Origin: Dyadobacter chenwenxiniae
GTDB taxonomy: Bacteria > Bacteroidota > Bacteroidia > Cytophagales > Spirosomataceae
DNA length: 64,000 bases
Assembly: GCF_022869785.1 (NCBI RefSeq)
Contig: NZ_CP094997.1
Span: 3,100,001 to 3,164,000, forward strand
Direction of reading: 5' to 3'
Shown: positions 34,937 to 44,527 of the stretch, in pieces
Numbering within the stretch: position 1 is the stretch's first letter
Layout of the letters: every line of letters begins with the position of its first letter
Made by a program: the position numbers and the translations under genes
Notes under the pieces: model-generated
Told to the model about the DNA's origin: nothing
Seen by the model: the letters and a program-made list of their open reading frames with translations, nothing else
The model's database searches: none

Positions 34937-35836
34937 TTATGGATGTCCGCTGCCACCTGCGGCGCCGTAGATCTGCCCGGTGGCGAAACTGGCTTCGGAG
35001 TCGGCAAGCTGCACGTATATGGATGCGAGCTCGGCCGGTTGGCCGGGCCTTCCCAGCGGTGTCGCTTCCCCAAACTCCACGATCTTATCCTGTGGCTGGC
35101 CGCCACTTACCTGCAGCGGCGTCCATACCGGCCCGGGTGCTACACCATTCACCCGAATGCCTTTCGGCCCCAGTTGTTTGGCCAGCGATTTCACAAAAGC
35201 AACATTGGCAGCCTTTGTCTGCGCATAGTCGAATAAGTTTTCCGACGGGTCGTATGCCTGAACAGACGAAGTGGCGATGATTACCGAACCTTCCGCAAGG
35301 TGCGGCAAAGCGGCCTTCGTTATCCAGAAGGGAGCGTAAATGTTGGTCTTGATGGTCGCATCAAAACCTTCTGACGTGAGTTCAAGCAGGGATTCCACGG
35401 CTTGCTGGTGCCCCGCGTTATTGACCAGGATATCCAGTCCGCCTAATTTCTCTACGGCCTGCTCTACAAGTTCCCGGCAAAAAGCTTCCCCGGTGATATC
35501 GCCGGGAATTCCATAGCCCTTCCTGCCCGCTGCTTCGATGAGTTCAATAACTTCATCTGCATCAGATTGTTCATCCGGCAAATAATTGATCACCACATCG
35601 GCCCCCTCACGTGCGTAGGCAATTGCTGCTGCACGTCCAATGCCCGAGTCGCCGCCTGTAATCAAGGCCTTTCTGTCGGCCAGCCGGCCAGATCCTTTGT
35701 AGGAATTCTCACCGTGATCAGGTTGCGGATCCATCTTCGAGGCTAATCCCGGCACTTGCTGCGGCTGTTTGTTAAACGGTGGTTTGGGATATTTGTTCAC
35801 CGGGTTTTGAAGCGTTGCTTTGATTGTTTCAGACAT
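34937..35836 (-). CDS. Short-chain dehydrogenase/reductase (general-stress-type)
   Basis: 299 residues. Classical SDR with an N-terminal extension of ~45 residues (KYPKPPFNKQPQQVPG), as in YdaD/YhdF-like general stress SDRs. Motifs: cofactor loop ALITGGDSGIGRAAAI near residue 58, NYLPDE (acidic/Asn region hinting at NADP use), LVNNAGHQ near residue 137, catalytic Ser in ATSSVQAYD near residue 188, Tyr and Lys in FDYAQTKAAN near residue 202. Probably an NAD(P)H-linked oxidoreductase of unknown carbonyl substrate in the cytosol. It has its own terminator. Confidence 0.9.
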   Translation of the reverse strand: MSETIKATLQNPVNKYPKPPFNKQPQQVPGLASKMDPQPDHGENSYKGSGRLADRKALITGGDSGIGRAAAIAYAREGADVVINYLPDEQSDADEVIELIEAAGRKGYGIPGDITGEAFCRELVEQAVEKLGGLDILVNNAGHQQAVESLLELTSEGFDATIKTNIYAPFWITKAALPHLAEGSVIIATSSVQAYDPSENLFDYAQTKAANVAFVKSLAKQLGPKGIRVNGVAPGPVWTPLQVSGGQPQDKIVEFGEATPLGRPGQPAELASIYVQLADSEASFATGQIYGAAGGSGHP

Positions 35837-36225
35837 GTCAATGAAGTTTTAATAGTAAAATAGTAGAACTGTTTCCAGAAACTGGATGATACGTGCGGTT
35901 CCCTAATAAAACTTTGCCAATTGGTCCGCCAGGACAGAAATTACCGGAAATAACCCAACTGGTAAAAGCTGGCCCGAAATTTCAGTGGTGTCCGGTTGCC
36001 GCGACATTTGAATCCATTGGTAAATGCGTTTCACATTAAACACATTTAGCAATGAAAGAACCCGATCGGAATGTGAAATAAACCGGAGCGGAAAGCGCTT
36101 TCCGTCAGTTCCCCAAAAGAATCCGGCGGCATTGCTACTTGCCTTTGGTAGAAAATGCGGTTGGATTACTTTATAATTATTTACGAATTTATACGCATAA
36201 GACAGACACCAATCAACCATTCAAA
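35837..36225. other. Divergent promoter region with a 16-bp palindrome
   Basis: About 390 nt between the divergent SDR gene and ECF sigma gene. It holds a perfect palindrome CGGAAAGCGCTTTCCG at 36089-36104 and an AT-rich stretch (tttataattatttacgaattt) just before the sigma gene. Frames on both strands in this gap do not resemble proteins. Confidence 0.45.
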
Positions 36226-36813
36226 ATGCCGCATATATCTGCCTTGCATCAGGAAACGGAGCTATTGATCTCAGTTTCTCAGGGAGACGAAAGGGCATTT
36301 ACGGCACTTTACAACCATTATCACAAACGGCTCGGCACCCACATTTACAGGATCACGAAATCGACCGAGCTGGCCGAGGAGGTTGTGCACGACGTATTCC
36401 TGAAAATCTGGCTAAACCGGGAGACGCTGGTTAACGTCGAAAATTTTTCGGTCTATCTCTATGTGATCTCCAAAAACGCTGCGCTGAACTGTCTTAAAAG
36501 AACAATTCGCGAAAGGGCACTAACCACAGAGCTCGATACGGATTCAGAACAAGTATCCCTGCCAGACACCCCGGAAGACGATTACCGGTACATTCTGATA
36601 GACGAAGCCATTGACCGGTTGCCTCCACAGCAGCGGCAGGCGTATCTCCTGGCCCGACATGAGCGCCTCTCTTACGTGGAAGTTGCATTGAGAATGAATT
36701 TGTCAAAAGAAACCGTTAAAAAATATTTGCAGATCGCGACGGAATTCATATCCGCATATATCGGTAAAAGGCTCATGGTCAGTATTTGGCTTACAATTCA
36801 AAACTTTCTTTAA
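36226..36813 (+). CDS. ECF-type RNA polymerase sigma factor (SusCD-linked)
   Basis: 195 residues from the ATG at 36226 (MPHISALHQETELLISVSQG), the usual start of Bacteroidota FecI-like sigma factors; an earlier ATG at 36139 is rejected. Region 2 lies at about 25-95 (FTALYNHYHKRLGTHIYRI, ELAEEVVHDVFLKIW) and region 4 at about 125-180 (LPPQQRQAYLLARHERLSYVEVALRM). It is followed after 80 nt by a FecR anti-sigma gene and then an STN-type SusC, the standard three-part trans-envelope signalling set: substrate binding at SusC is passed through FecR to free the sigma factor. Confidence 0.93.
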   Translation: MPHISALHQETELLISVSQGDERAFTALYNHYHKRLGTHIYRITKSTELAEEVVHDVFLKIWLNRETLVNVENFSVYLYVISKNAALNCLKRTIRERALTTELDTDSEQVSLPDTPEDDYRYILIDEAIDRLPPQQRQAYLLARHERLSYVEVALRMNLSKETVKKYLQIATEFISAYIGKRLMVSIWLTIQNFL

Positions 36814-36893
36814 ATTTTACCAAAAACAATACCCCCTTTTTATTGCCGGTAATTGTCCTTTCAGCAGAGATCAAAAAGCAATGCTGTTTATTT

Positions 36894-38075
36894 ATGGATA
36901 ATCCGGAGAACCGGTTGGAGGAGTTGTTTAACCGCTATTATCAGGGACTGGCGACCGCCTCGGAAAAAGAGGAGTTGATGGCGTATATGCGGTCCGCCAA
37001 TGACGATGCACTTCTGGAAAAATTCCTCGAAAGTGGCTGGGTAAGTCTGGACGCGGAAGAAAACGTATTCACTGCGGAAAAAAGCAGTGCAATGTTGCGC
37101 TCCATCTTCGATTCACCCCCCAAAGAAGAAAAGAAAACGAAGATTTTCAGTCTTGGCTGGATTCGCTACGCATCAGCTGCTGCTATTTTCATCTTGATCG
37201 GTTTGGGAATCTGGAAAGTGACATCAATTCCCAAGACCGGCATAGCGCATACGGCTCAGCCCAAAACAGAAGACGTTAAGCCTGGTGGTGCCAAGGCCCT
37301 ACTGACGCTTTCGGACGGCTCTGCCATTGAACTTGCGCATGCAAAAAGTGGCTTTCTTGCGCGCCAAGGTGCCGCAGAGGTGAGTAAATCCCAGGACGGT
37401 GTGCTGGTTTACAACGCAAAATCCGAAAATACAAGCACAAAAATAAGCATGAACACCCTCACCACACCTAAAGGCGGCCAATATGAAATGCTCCTGCCCG
37501 ATGGAAGTAAAGTGTGGCTCAATGCATCCTCTTCCATTCGTTTTCCTTCCGTTTTTCCAGCTTCGGAACGAAAGGTGGAAATTACAGGCGAGGCATATTT
37601 TGAAGTTGCGAAAGACAAAAGCAGGCCGTTCAGGGTGAAATTTAATAAGTCTGAGGTGCAGGTTCTCGGAACAAGCTTCAATATCATGGCTTACCCGGAC
37701 GAAGGGCCGAGCAAAACGACGTTGGTGGAAGGTTCAGTATTTATCAGAAATGTGAATCAAAACACAAAGCTGAAACCCGGACAGCAGGCGGCGGTGTTGC
37801 CCACCGGAAAAATCAAGACGCAGTACATTGCACTGGATGAGGCAGTTGCCTGGAAAAATGGCATGTTTTATTTTAAGGATGCCGGCATTGAGGAAGTCAT
37901 GCGGCAGCTTTCGAGGTGGTACGACGTGGAAGTTTCCTATTCCGGCAAAATTCCGGTCAGGCAGTTCACTGGCCGCGTTTCGCGTAATGTGAACCTGTCC
38001 GAAGTGTCCGGAATGCTTCGCTATGCGGGTGTGAGCTGCCGCATTGAAGGTTCCAAAATGATTATTGACCCATAA
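36894..38075 (+). CDS. FecR-family anti-sigma/sensor protein
   Basis: 393 residues from the ATG at 36894 (MDNPENRLEELFNRYYQGLAT); the frame is open further upstream to 36786 but that part overlaps the sigma gene and lacks likeness. Cytosolic N-terminus about 1-85, one membrane helix (IRYASAAAIFILIGLGIWKV, about 86-105), periplasmic FecR domain (GGQYEMLLPDGSKVWLNASS near residue 195, GEAYFEVAKD near residue 235, VLGTSFNIMAYPDE near residue 262) and a C-terminal DUF4974/STN-binding domain (YFKDAGIEEVMRQLSRWYDV). It should contact the STN domain of the SusC protein. Confidence 0.93.
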   Translation: MDNPENRLEELFNRYYQGLATASEKEELMAYMRSANDDALLEKFLESGWVSLDAEENVFTAEKSSAMLRSIFDSPPKEEKKTKIFSLGWIRYASAAAIFILIGLGIWKVTSIPKTGIAHTAQPKTEDVKPGGAKALLTLSDGSAIELAHAKSGFLARQGAAEVSKSQDGVLVYNAKSENTSTKISMNTLTTPKGGQYEMLLPDGSKVWLNASSSIRFPSVFPASERKVEITGEAYFEVAKDKSRPFRVKFNKSEVQVLGTSFNIMAYPDEGPSKTTLVEGSVFIRNVNQNTKLKPGQQAAVLPTGKIKTQYIALDEAVAWKNGMFYFKDAGIEEVMRQLSRWYDVEVSYSGKIPVRQFTGRVSRNVNLSEVSGMLRYAGVSCRIEGSKMIIDP

Positions 38076-38273
38076 CACGTATATAGTTTTGCGTTTCCGT
38101 TTTTTATCAATCCAAACCTTTCATTATCATGACACCGATCCGAAATTTTTCTCCATGAGCGCGGTGCCTTTAAAACAAAAAGGGAAAATGCGCTAACATT
38201 TTCCCGTATGTCCAGGCGCACAACCGAGCTTCTCTTCAAAAGTCAATTTGCTATTCCTAAACTTTACAAATTT

Positions 38274-41200
38274 ATGAAAATAAACTTGCTATCCGCCTTG
38301 TGCGGATACCGGCAGGCGGGCCTTCCTGCTAAAATAGTAACCATTATGACTCGGATTCTCTTTTTGCTTGTCGTCACGCTCACGCAGGTCACCGCAGACG
38401 GATACAGTCAGAAAATATCGTTTCATGCCAAAAACCTGCCCATTGAGAATGTGTTAAAGTCCATTGAGAAACAGAGCGGTTACCTGTTTTTGTATGACAA
38501 ACTGGACCTGCCCGAAACACAGAAAGTGTCGGTGCGCGTGAAAAATGCGAACATTGATCAGGCACTTACAACCCTTTTTCAGGACCTGCCGCTGACCTAC
38601 AAAATTTTCAACCAGAACATTGTTCTGAGGAAAGTGGTAAAAAGTCCGGCGAAGGAAAATATACAACCGCTGAAAACCCCGGACATAAAACAGGAAATCA
38701 ATCTACATTACAAAAACATTGAACCTGTCCCCCAGCCTACCGACCGGCGAATCAGGGGAAAGATCACCGATGAAAATGGCAATCCATTTCCGGGCGTGAG
38801 TGTTTTGGTCAAAAATTCACAAACGGGCACAACTTCCAATGGGAATGGTGATTATGAGCTGACCATTCCCGACGGCGCGATACTGGCGGGTGAGGTCACA
38901 TTGATCGTAAGCTTTGTGGGTTATAAAAGTCAGGAAATCAATGCAGGCAGCCGGACCGAAATCAATTTTGGCATGTCCGTCGATACCAAATCGCTGAATG
39001 ATGTTGTCGTGGTGGGATATGGCACCCAGAATAAAAGCAGCATTACAGGCTCTGTGGCCTCAGTCCCGATGAAAAGCATTGCTAACCAGCCTTTGACAAG
39101 CCTGGATCAGGCAATGGCCGGACAAATTGCGGGTGTGAGCGTGTCACAATCCAAAGGTGCGCCTGGCGGGGGCGTTTCGGTGCGGGTACGCGGAACCGGC
39201 TCCATAGGCGCTGGCAACGAGCCCTTGTATGTGATCGACGGCTTTCCGGTTTCAGGGGATTTCAACAGCAGTTTTAACCCGCTTTCGACCATTAATCCCA
39301 ATGATATTGAATCCATTGAAATACTTAAAGACGCCTCAGCAGCAGCGATTTACGGCTCACGCGGAAGCAATGGCGTGGTGCTGGTAACGACCAAGCACGG
39401 CAAAACGGGCACATCGACCATTCAGCTCGACACGTACTACGGCGTGCAGCAGGTGGCCAATAAAATTGACATGCTCAATGCAAGGGAATATGCAGAGTTT
39501 AACACCGAAGCGAGGAATAATGCCTGGATAGACCGCGGCGGAAAAGCCACCGACCCGAACGATTTACGGCCAGCCACACTTCAAATTCCCGAAATGTTCA
39601 GGAACCCGGAATCACTCGGAAAGGGAACCGACTGGCAGGACGAAGTTTTCAGGACTGCGCCGATCCAGAACCACCAGCTTTCTGTTTCAGCGGGAAGCGA
39701 AAAAACGCAACTGTTTTTGTCAGGTGCTTACTTCAAACAGAAAGGTGTTGTGATGAACACAGGATTTGACAGATATTCTGCACGCATTAACCTCGACCAT
39801 TCAGTTTCAAAAGCCATAAAAGTGGGTGTTAACCTCGCGCCTTCATTTTCTTCAAATAAATTATTACCTGTTGAAGATCAGGTTTTTTCCAGCGGAATTC
39901 TCGCATCAGCCCTTTCTATGCCGCCTACTGTGCCGGTTTATAATCCCGACGGAACATTTACCACATTACTGGGCACTTCCCCTTACAACCTGGGTATTAT
40001 CGATAACCCGGTGGCGATTGCAAGTAAGATTAAGGACAAAAAGACCGTTTTCAGGACATTAGGGAACATTTATGCGGAAATTAACATTCTGGAAAACCTG
40101 AAATTCAGGACTTCTATCGGGATAGATTATTCGGACGCCCGCCAAAGTTCTTTTTATCCCTCAGATCTGGGTAGCAACGGCGTTCCCGCACCTGTACAAG
40201 CGCGGGCTACGGCCAGCAGCGGCAGGGAAATCAACTGGCTGAATGAAAACATCCTTAGCTACAAAAAAACGTTCGGTGGCAAACACGAGCTGGATGTGCT
40301 TGCCGGCTTTACTTCCCAAAAAGCGAAATACGAATCAACATCACTTGCAGCCACCAATTTCCCGACGGATCTGGTCCCAACATTGAATGCGGGACAGGTC
40401 ACCAGTGGTGGCACGGGCATGTCCGAATGGTCGCTGCTCTCCTATTTGGGCCGGGTTAACTACACTTTTGCGAGCAAATATCTGCTATCCGCAACGGTTC
40501 GCCGCGATGGATCTTCCCGTTTTGGAGCCAAAAATAAATGGGGAACATTTCCTTCTGCATCAGTAGGCTGGTATTTATCGGAAGAGCCGTTCTTGAAAAC
40601 GCAGCACGTGGTAAGCGACCTGAAACTGCGTGCCAGTTATGGGCTTGCGGGAAATAACACCATTGGGAATTACAGTCAGATCGGCCTTTTGTCGAACCGT
40701 CGTTACAGCTTCGGCGCGGGGACCGGCAATGTAGTTTACGGCCTCTACCCTTCCTCGATCACCAACGAGCAGCTTGGCTGGGAAGTAATGCACCAGATGG
40801 ATATCGGGGTTGATTTTGGAATACTCAGAAACCGGTTGATGTTCACTATTGATTACTACAATAAAAACACGACAGACCTGCTGCTCAATGTGCCTGTGCC
40901 CGCCTCTACGGGCTACGAAACGGCTTTGCAAAACATTGGCAAACTCAATAACAAGGGCTGGGAATTCAGTGTGAATACCAAAAATTTCGTAAAAGCATTC
41001 AAATGGTCGACCAATTTCAACATTTCATTCAACCGGAATAAAGTCGTTGCATTAGGGCCGGAAGGCAATACGATCATTTCAAAAAGTCCGTCTTTTAGCC
41101 CAAATACCCACATTACAAAAATTGGCGAGCCGATAGGAAGTTACTGGGGATATGAGGCAATCGGCGTTTACCAGTCGCAGGAAGAGGTGGATAACACGCC

Positions 41201-41810
41201 ATCTGTCAAGGGAAGCTCCCGGCCGGGCGATTTGAAATATAAGGACGTGGACGGCGACGGCACCATTACCCCCAAGGATGTTACCATTATCGGAAACAAC
41301 CATCCCGACTTTTTTTACGGCATCACCAACAATTTCAGTCTCGGCAGATTTAACCTGAGCATTCTGGCAGACGGTGTGCAAGGGCTTGAACTGTTGAATG
41401 GTTCGCGCAGAAACCTCGGGCTTGTGAACGGCAGTTACAGCCGCAGGGATGTTTTGGGCAGATGGCAATCGGCCGAGAAACCGGGCGACGGAAGAACTCC
41501 CAGGGCCAATACGGTTGCTACCGGCGGCAATGTGAGTTATGTATCAAGCTTGCTGGTTGAGGACGCATCCTTTTTCAGGATCCGGAATGTTAACCTGCGT
41601 TATGCGCTGCCGGATAGAATCGGAAAAGTGGCTTATGTTCGCGCTGCAAGCATCAACCTGTCTGTTCAGAATGCCTTTACATTCACCAAATACCTGGGTT
41701 ACAATCCCGAACAAAGCCTGAACGGCAGCAGTTCGCTCACACCCGGTGTGGATTTCAATGGTTATCCGCTCGCCCGGACATTCACACTTGGATTGAACCT
41801 GACCTTTTAA
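38274..41810 (+). CDS. SusC/RagA-family TonB-dependent transporter with STN domain
   Basis: 1178 residues from the ATG at 38274, which gives a long export signal (ILFLLVVTLTQVTADGYSQ). In order: STN signalling domain (about 48-120, KISFHAKNLPIENVLKSIEK), carboxypeptidase-regulatory-like domain (about 160-245, RRIRGKITDENGNPFPGVSV), TonB plug (from about 245, DVVVVGYGTQNKSSITGSVA), and a 22-strand barrel ending in TFTLGLNLTF. The STN domain is what ties it to the FecR and sigma genes upstream. It imports a ligand presented by the SusD lipoprotein that follows after 25 nt. Confidence 0.96.
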   Translation: MKINLLSALCGYRQAGLPAKIVTIMTRILFLLVVTLTQVTADGYSQKISFHAKNLPIENVLKSIEKQSGYLFLYDKLDLPETQKVSVRVKNANIDQALTTLFQDLPLTYKIFNQNIVLRKVVKSPAKENIQPLKTPDIKQEINLHYKNIEPVPQPTDRRIRGKITDENGNPFPGVSVLVKNSQTGTTSNGNGDYELTIPDGAILAGEVTLIVSFVGYKSQEINAGSRTEINFGMSVDTKSLNDVVVVGYGTQNKSSITGSVASVPMKSIANQPLTSLDQAMAGQIAGVSVSQSKGAPGGGVSVRVRGTGSIGAGNEPLYVIDGFPVSGDFNSSFNPLSTINPNDIESIEILKDASAAAIYGSRGSNGVVLVTTKHGKTGTSTIQLDTYYGVQQVANKIDMLNAREYAEFNTEARNNAWIDRGGKATDPNDLRPATLQIPEMFRNPESLGKGTDWQDEVFRTAPIQNHQLSVSAGSEKTQLFLSGAYFKQKGVVMNTGFDRYSARINLDHSVSKAIKVGVNLAPSFSSNKLLPVEDQVFSSGILASALSMPPTVPVYNPDGTFTTLLGTSPYNLGIIDNPVAIASKIKDKKTVFRTLGNIYAEINILENLKFRTSIGIDYSDARQSSFYPSDLGSNGVPAPVQARATASSGREINWLNENILSYKKTFGGKHELDVLAGFTSQKAKYESTSLAATNFPTDLVPTLNAGQVTSGGTGMSEWSLLSYLGRVNYTFASKYLLSATVRRDGSSRFGAKNKWGTFPSASVGWYLSEEPFLKTQHVVSDLKLRASYGLAGNNTIGNYSQIGLLSNRRYSFGAGTGNVVYGLYPSSITNEQLGWEVMHQMDIGVDFGILRNRLMFTIDYYNKNTTDLLLNVPVPASTGYETALQNIGKLNNKGWEFSVNTKNFVKAFKWSTNFNISFNRNKVVALGPEGNTIISKSPSFSPNTHITKIGEPIGSYWGYEAIGVYQSQEEVDNTPSVKGSSRPGDLKYKDVDGDGTITPKDVTIIGNNHPDFFYGITNNFSLGRFNLSILADGVQGLELLNGSRRNLGLVNGSYSRRDVLGRWQSAEKPGDGRTPRANTVATGGNVSYVSSLLVEDASFFRIRNVNLRYALPDRIGKVAYVRAASINLSVQNAFTFTKYLGYNPEQSLNGSSSLTPGVDFNGYPLARTFTLGLNLTF

Positions 41811-41835
41811 TCACCAGCCCTTAAATGACAAAAAG

Positions 41836-43278
41836 ATGAAATTAAATGCATATATCCTTAGTGCGCTAAGCATGCTCGCCACCGGTTGTTCCAATTTCCT
41901 GGAACTCGCCCCCAGGGATGCTACCAATGTGAACAATTTTTACAGAAATGCATCCGATATGCAAGCCGCGGTGAATGCCGCTTACGGAATGCTCGCCTCT
42001 TCGGGCGAATATGGTTATGCCTATTACAATGTTTCAGAGGTGCGATCCGACAACACGATGAACTTCGAAGTCGGCGGAAACCTGCCGGATGCTGAGCTTG
42101 ACCAGTTCAAAATGGCTTCTACCAACGAAATTATCCGTCTTATGTGGATCGACACTTATCGCGGGATTCTGGCTTGTAACGCAGTATTGGATCACATCAA
42201 TGGTGCCAGTATGGACCAGGCGCTTCGCGATCGCTTTGTGGGTGAAGTAAAGTTTCTGCGCGCATTGAAATACTTTAACCTCGTGCGGACATTCGGTGAC
42301 ATTCCGTTGGTTTTGTCGGAGACCAAATCCGTTTCCGAGGGTTACAGCCAGTCGCGGGTTGCGCAGGCGGAAGTTTACAACCAGATCATCGCCGATCTGG
42401 CCGAAGCTGAACAAAAACTTCCGGTCACCTACACAGGAGCTGAGATTGGGAAAGCTACGAAAGGAGCGGCAAAATCACTTCTAGGCAAAGTTTACCTGAC
42501 AATGGGTGATTTTACCAAAGCCAAAGACAAGCTGAAAGAAGTCATTGATCAGGGAAATTACAAGTTGCTCGATGACTATGCTGCGCTGTGGCCTGTTGCG
42601 AATGCAAATCACCAAGAATCGATTTTTGAGGTGCAGTTCAAAAAAGGCGGGACTGGGACGGGAAGTAGTTTTTACAACAATTTTGCGCCACGTAACTCGG
42701 GAACAAATGTCATAAAGGTCGGCTTTGCGGGAGGCAGAAATAATCCTACGGCTGATTTGGTGGCCGCATATGAGCCAGGAGATGCTCGTAAAGCCGCATC
42801 GCTGGCAACCGGCTATATTGACGCTGCGACGGGCAAATTTGTAGCTGACCCGTACACATTAAAGTATCAGGACACGCCATTTTCCGAAGGCGACGCGGAT
42901 AACAACTGGACGGTAATGCGCTATGCGGACGTGTTGCTCATGTTTGCGGAAGCGAACAACGAGGTGAGCAATGGCCCGACCGCGGAGGCTTACGAAGCAA
43001 TCAATGCAGTGAGAAGACGGGCAAAGCTGGCTGCACTTCCGGCGGGAATGACGAAAGCGGCATTTTCGCTGGCAATTGAGCACGAACGGCAGGTGGAACT
43101 GGCTTTTGAAGGCCACCGCTGGTTTGATCTCGTAAGGACGGGCAGGGAAGTCGCTATCATGAACAAGCATTTCAAAGCCCCTGTTGTGGCAGAATTCAAT
43201 GCCGTTTTCCCAATCCCACAGACGCAGATCGATGTAAACCCGCAGGGGATCAAGCAAAATCCCGGTTATACATTTTAA
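41836..43278 (+). CDS. SusD/RagB-family outer-membrane lipoprotein
   Basis: 480 residues. Lipoprotein signal with lipobox LATGC at residue 18. The SusD fold is recognisable: N-terminal NNFYRNASDMQAAVNAAYGML, TPR-like helices (LRALKYFNLVRTFGDIPLVL, AKSLLGKVYLTMGDF), and the C-terminal family block YADVLLMFAEANNE, AINAVRRRA, ERQVELAFEGHRWFDLVR and FPIPQTQIDVNP. It caps the SusC barrel and captures ligand on the cell surface. It starts 25 nt after susC. Confidence 0.96.
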   Translation: MKLNAYILSALSMLATGCSNFLELAPRDATNVNNFYRNASDMQAAVNAAYGMLASSGEYGYAYYNVSEVRSDNTMNFEVGGNLPDAELDQFKMASTNEIIRLMWIDTYRGILACNAVLDHINGASMDQALRDRFVGEVKFLRALKYFNLVRTFGDIPLVLSETKSVSEGYSQSRVAQAEVYNQIIADLAEAEQKLPVTYTGAEIGKATKGAAKSLLGKVYLTMGDFTKAKDKLKEVIDQGNYKLLDDYAALWPVANANHQESIFEVQFKKGGTGTGSSFYNNFAPRNSGTNVIKVGFAGGRNNPTADLVAAYEPGDARKAASLATGYIDAATGKFVADPYTLKYQDTPFSEGDADNNWTVMRYADVLLMFAEANNEVSNGPTAEAYEAINAVRRRAKLAALPAGMTKAAFSLAIEHERQVELAFEGHRWFDLVRTGREVAIMNKHFKAPVVAEFNAVFPIPQTQIDVNPQGIKQNPGYTF

Positions 43279-43290
43279 AACAGCTCCTAT

Positions 43291-44523
43291 ATGTTTGGTA
43301 AAAATGCTTTCAAGTCGCTGGCGGCCTTCACGTTTTGTTTGTTAATAATAAGTGTTTCCAATGCGCAGACTCATTCGGACGCAGTAAAAGCGCCGGAAGT
43401 CTTCATCCATACTGGTTTCGAAAACGCTTCGCCGCTCAATTGGGAAGCCGATTCCGCTGGCAGGATCATCATCAGCCTGGTTTACGATCATGAGCGGTTT
43501 TCACAAAACCGGGCCAACAACCACTGGCACTTTAAAGTGGAAGCACCGGTTGGAAAAGAGGTGACGTTGATCCTGCAAAATTTTGATAACATCTGGAACA
43601 ACATCCACGCCAGCCCGATTTCCAAACAATCGCCGGTTGTAGTTTCAACCGACGGCAAAATCTGGGAAAGCCGTCCCACCGAGTACATTGAAGGAAACCG
43701 GATGCTGATCAAGCTCAAAATGACCGCGCCGAGCGCCTACATTGCCAGCATTGAGCCTTATCGGATCAGCGATCTGGACAAGCTTTTGGCAAGAATCAGA
43801 AACCATAAACTGGTGACGATTACGCCCATTGGCAAAACAACCGAAGGCCGTTCCCTGGAAATTATCAAGATCGGCAACGAGAAAGCGCCCAAGCGTATTT
43901 TTCTCCGGGGCCGCGCGCATGCATTCGAAGCAGGTGGTAACTGGACATTGGAAGGGCTAATAAACCGGCTATTGAAAGACGATGCTGAAATGAAGCTGTA
44001 TCTCAAAAGATATTGCGTTTACATTCTGCCGATGACCAATAAAGATGGTGTTGCCCGTGGAAAAACGCGTTTCAATGCCAATGGTTATGACCTGAACCGA
44101 AAATGGGACAAACCGGCAGATTCCCTCATTGCGCCGGAAAATTATTATCTGGAAAAATGGCTTACCAAAATGGGAGCCTCTGGTAAAAAGCCGGACCTGG
44201 GCATTGATGTCCATAATGATGCAGGCGGAAATCTGCACATTAGCCGCCCCGACGGTGATATTACGGCTTACCGTGCGAATATGGCAAAACTGGATAGCCT
44301 TTTAAGAAAATACACCTGGTATACAGAAGGTTCTACCAAGCCGGGCTTCCGCAATCCAGGGACATTAGGGGAAGGCTTCATGGAAAGATTTGGCATTGAA
44401 GCGCTTGTTTATGAACTGAATTACGAGTGGGTGGAAGGTTTGAAAAAAGCTCCGTTAGCAGCAGATTGGCTTTCACTAGGCGGTAAACTGCCGGAAGTTT
44501 TTTACCATTATTTTGAAAAGTAG
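43291..44523 (+). CDS. Secreted M14-family zinc carboxypeptidase (CCP-like)
   Basis: 410 residues with a signal peptide (AAFTFCLLIISVSNAQ). A beta-sandwich N-terminal domain (about 30-150, with RANNHWHFKVEAP and VTLILQNF) resembles that of cytosolic carboxypeptidase-like (M14D) enzymes. The catalytic domain follows: zinc ligands His210 and Glu213 (RAHAFE), substrate Arg270 (DLNRKW), third ligand His308 (DVHND) and catalytic Glu375 (YELNYEW), all present. It should trim C-terminal residues from peptides in the periplasm or at the surface. It begins 12 nt after susD, so the transporter may take up a peptide or a peptide-bearing glycan. Confidence 0.85.
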   Translation: MFGKNAFKSLAAFTFCLLIISVSNAQTHSDAVKAPEVFIHTGFENASPLNWEADSAGRIIISLVYDHERFSQNRANNHWHFKVEAPVGKEVTLILQNFDNIWNNIHASPISKQSPVVVSTDGKIWESRPTEYIEGNRMLIKLKMTAPSAYIASIEPYRISDLDKLLARIRNHKLVTITPIGKTTEGRSLEIIKIGNEKAPKRIFLRGRAHAFEAGGNWTLEGLINRLLKDDAEMKLYLKRYCVYILPMTNKDGVARGKTRFNANGYDLNRKWDKPADSLIAPENYYLEKWLTKMGASGKKPDLGIDVHNDAGGNLHISRPDGDITAYRANMAKLDSLLRKYTWYTEGSTKPGFRNPGTLGEGFMERFGIEALVYELNYEWVEGLKKAPLAADWLSLGGKLPEVFYHYFEK

Positions 44524-44527
44524 CCGG

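Noticed and set aside
34792..35280. 162-codon frame on the + strand across the SDR gene
   Set aside because: It is antisense to a clear SDR gene and spans that gene's terminator; arginine-rich shadow sequence.
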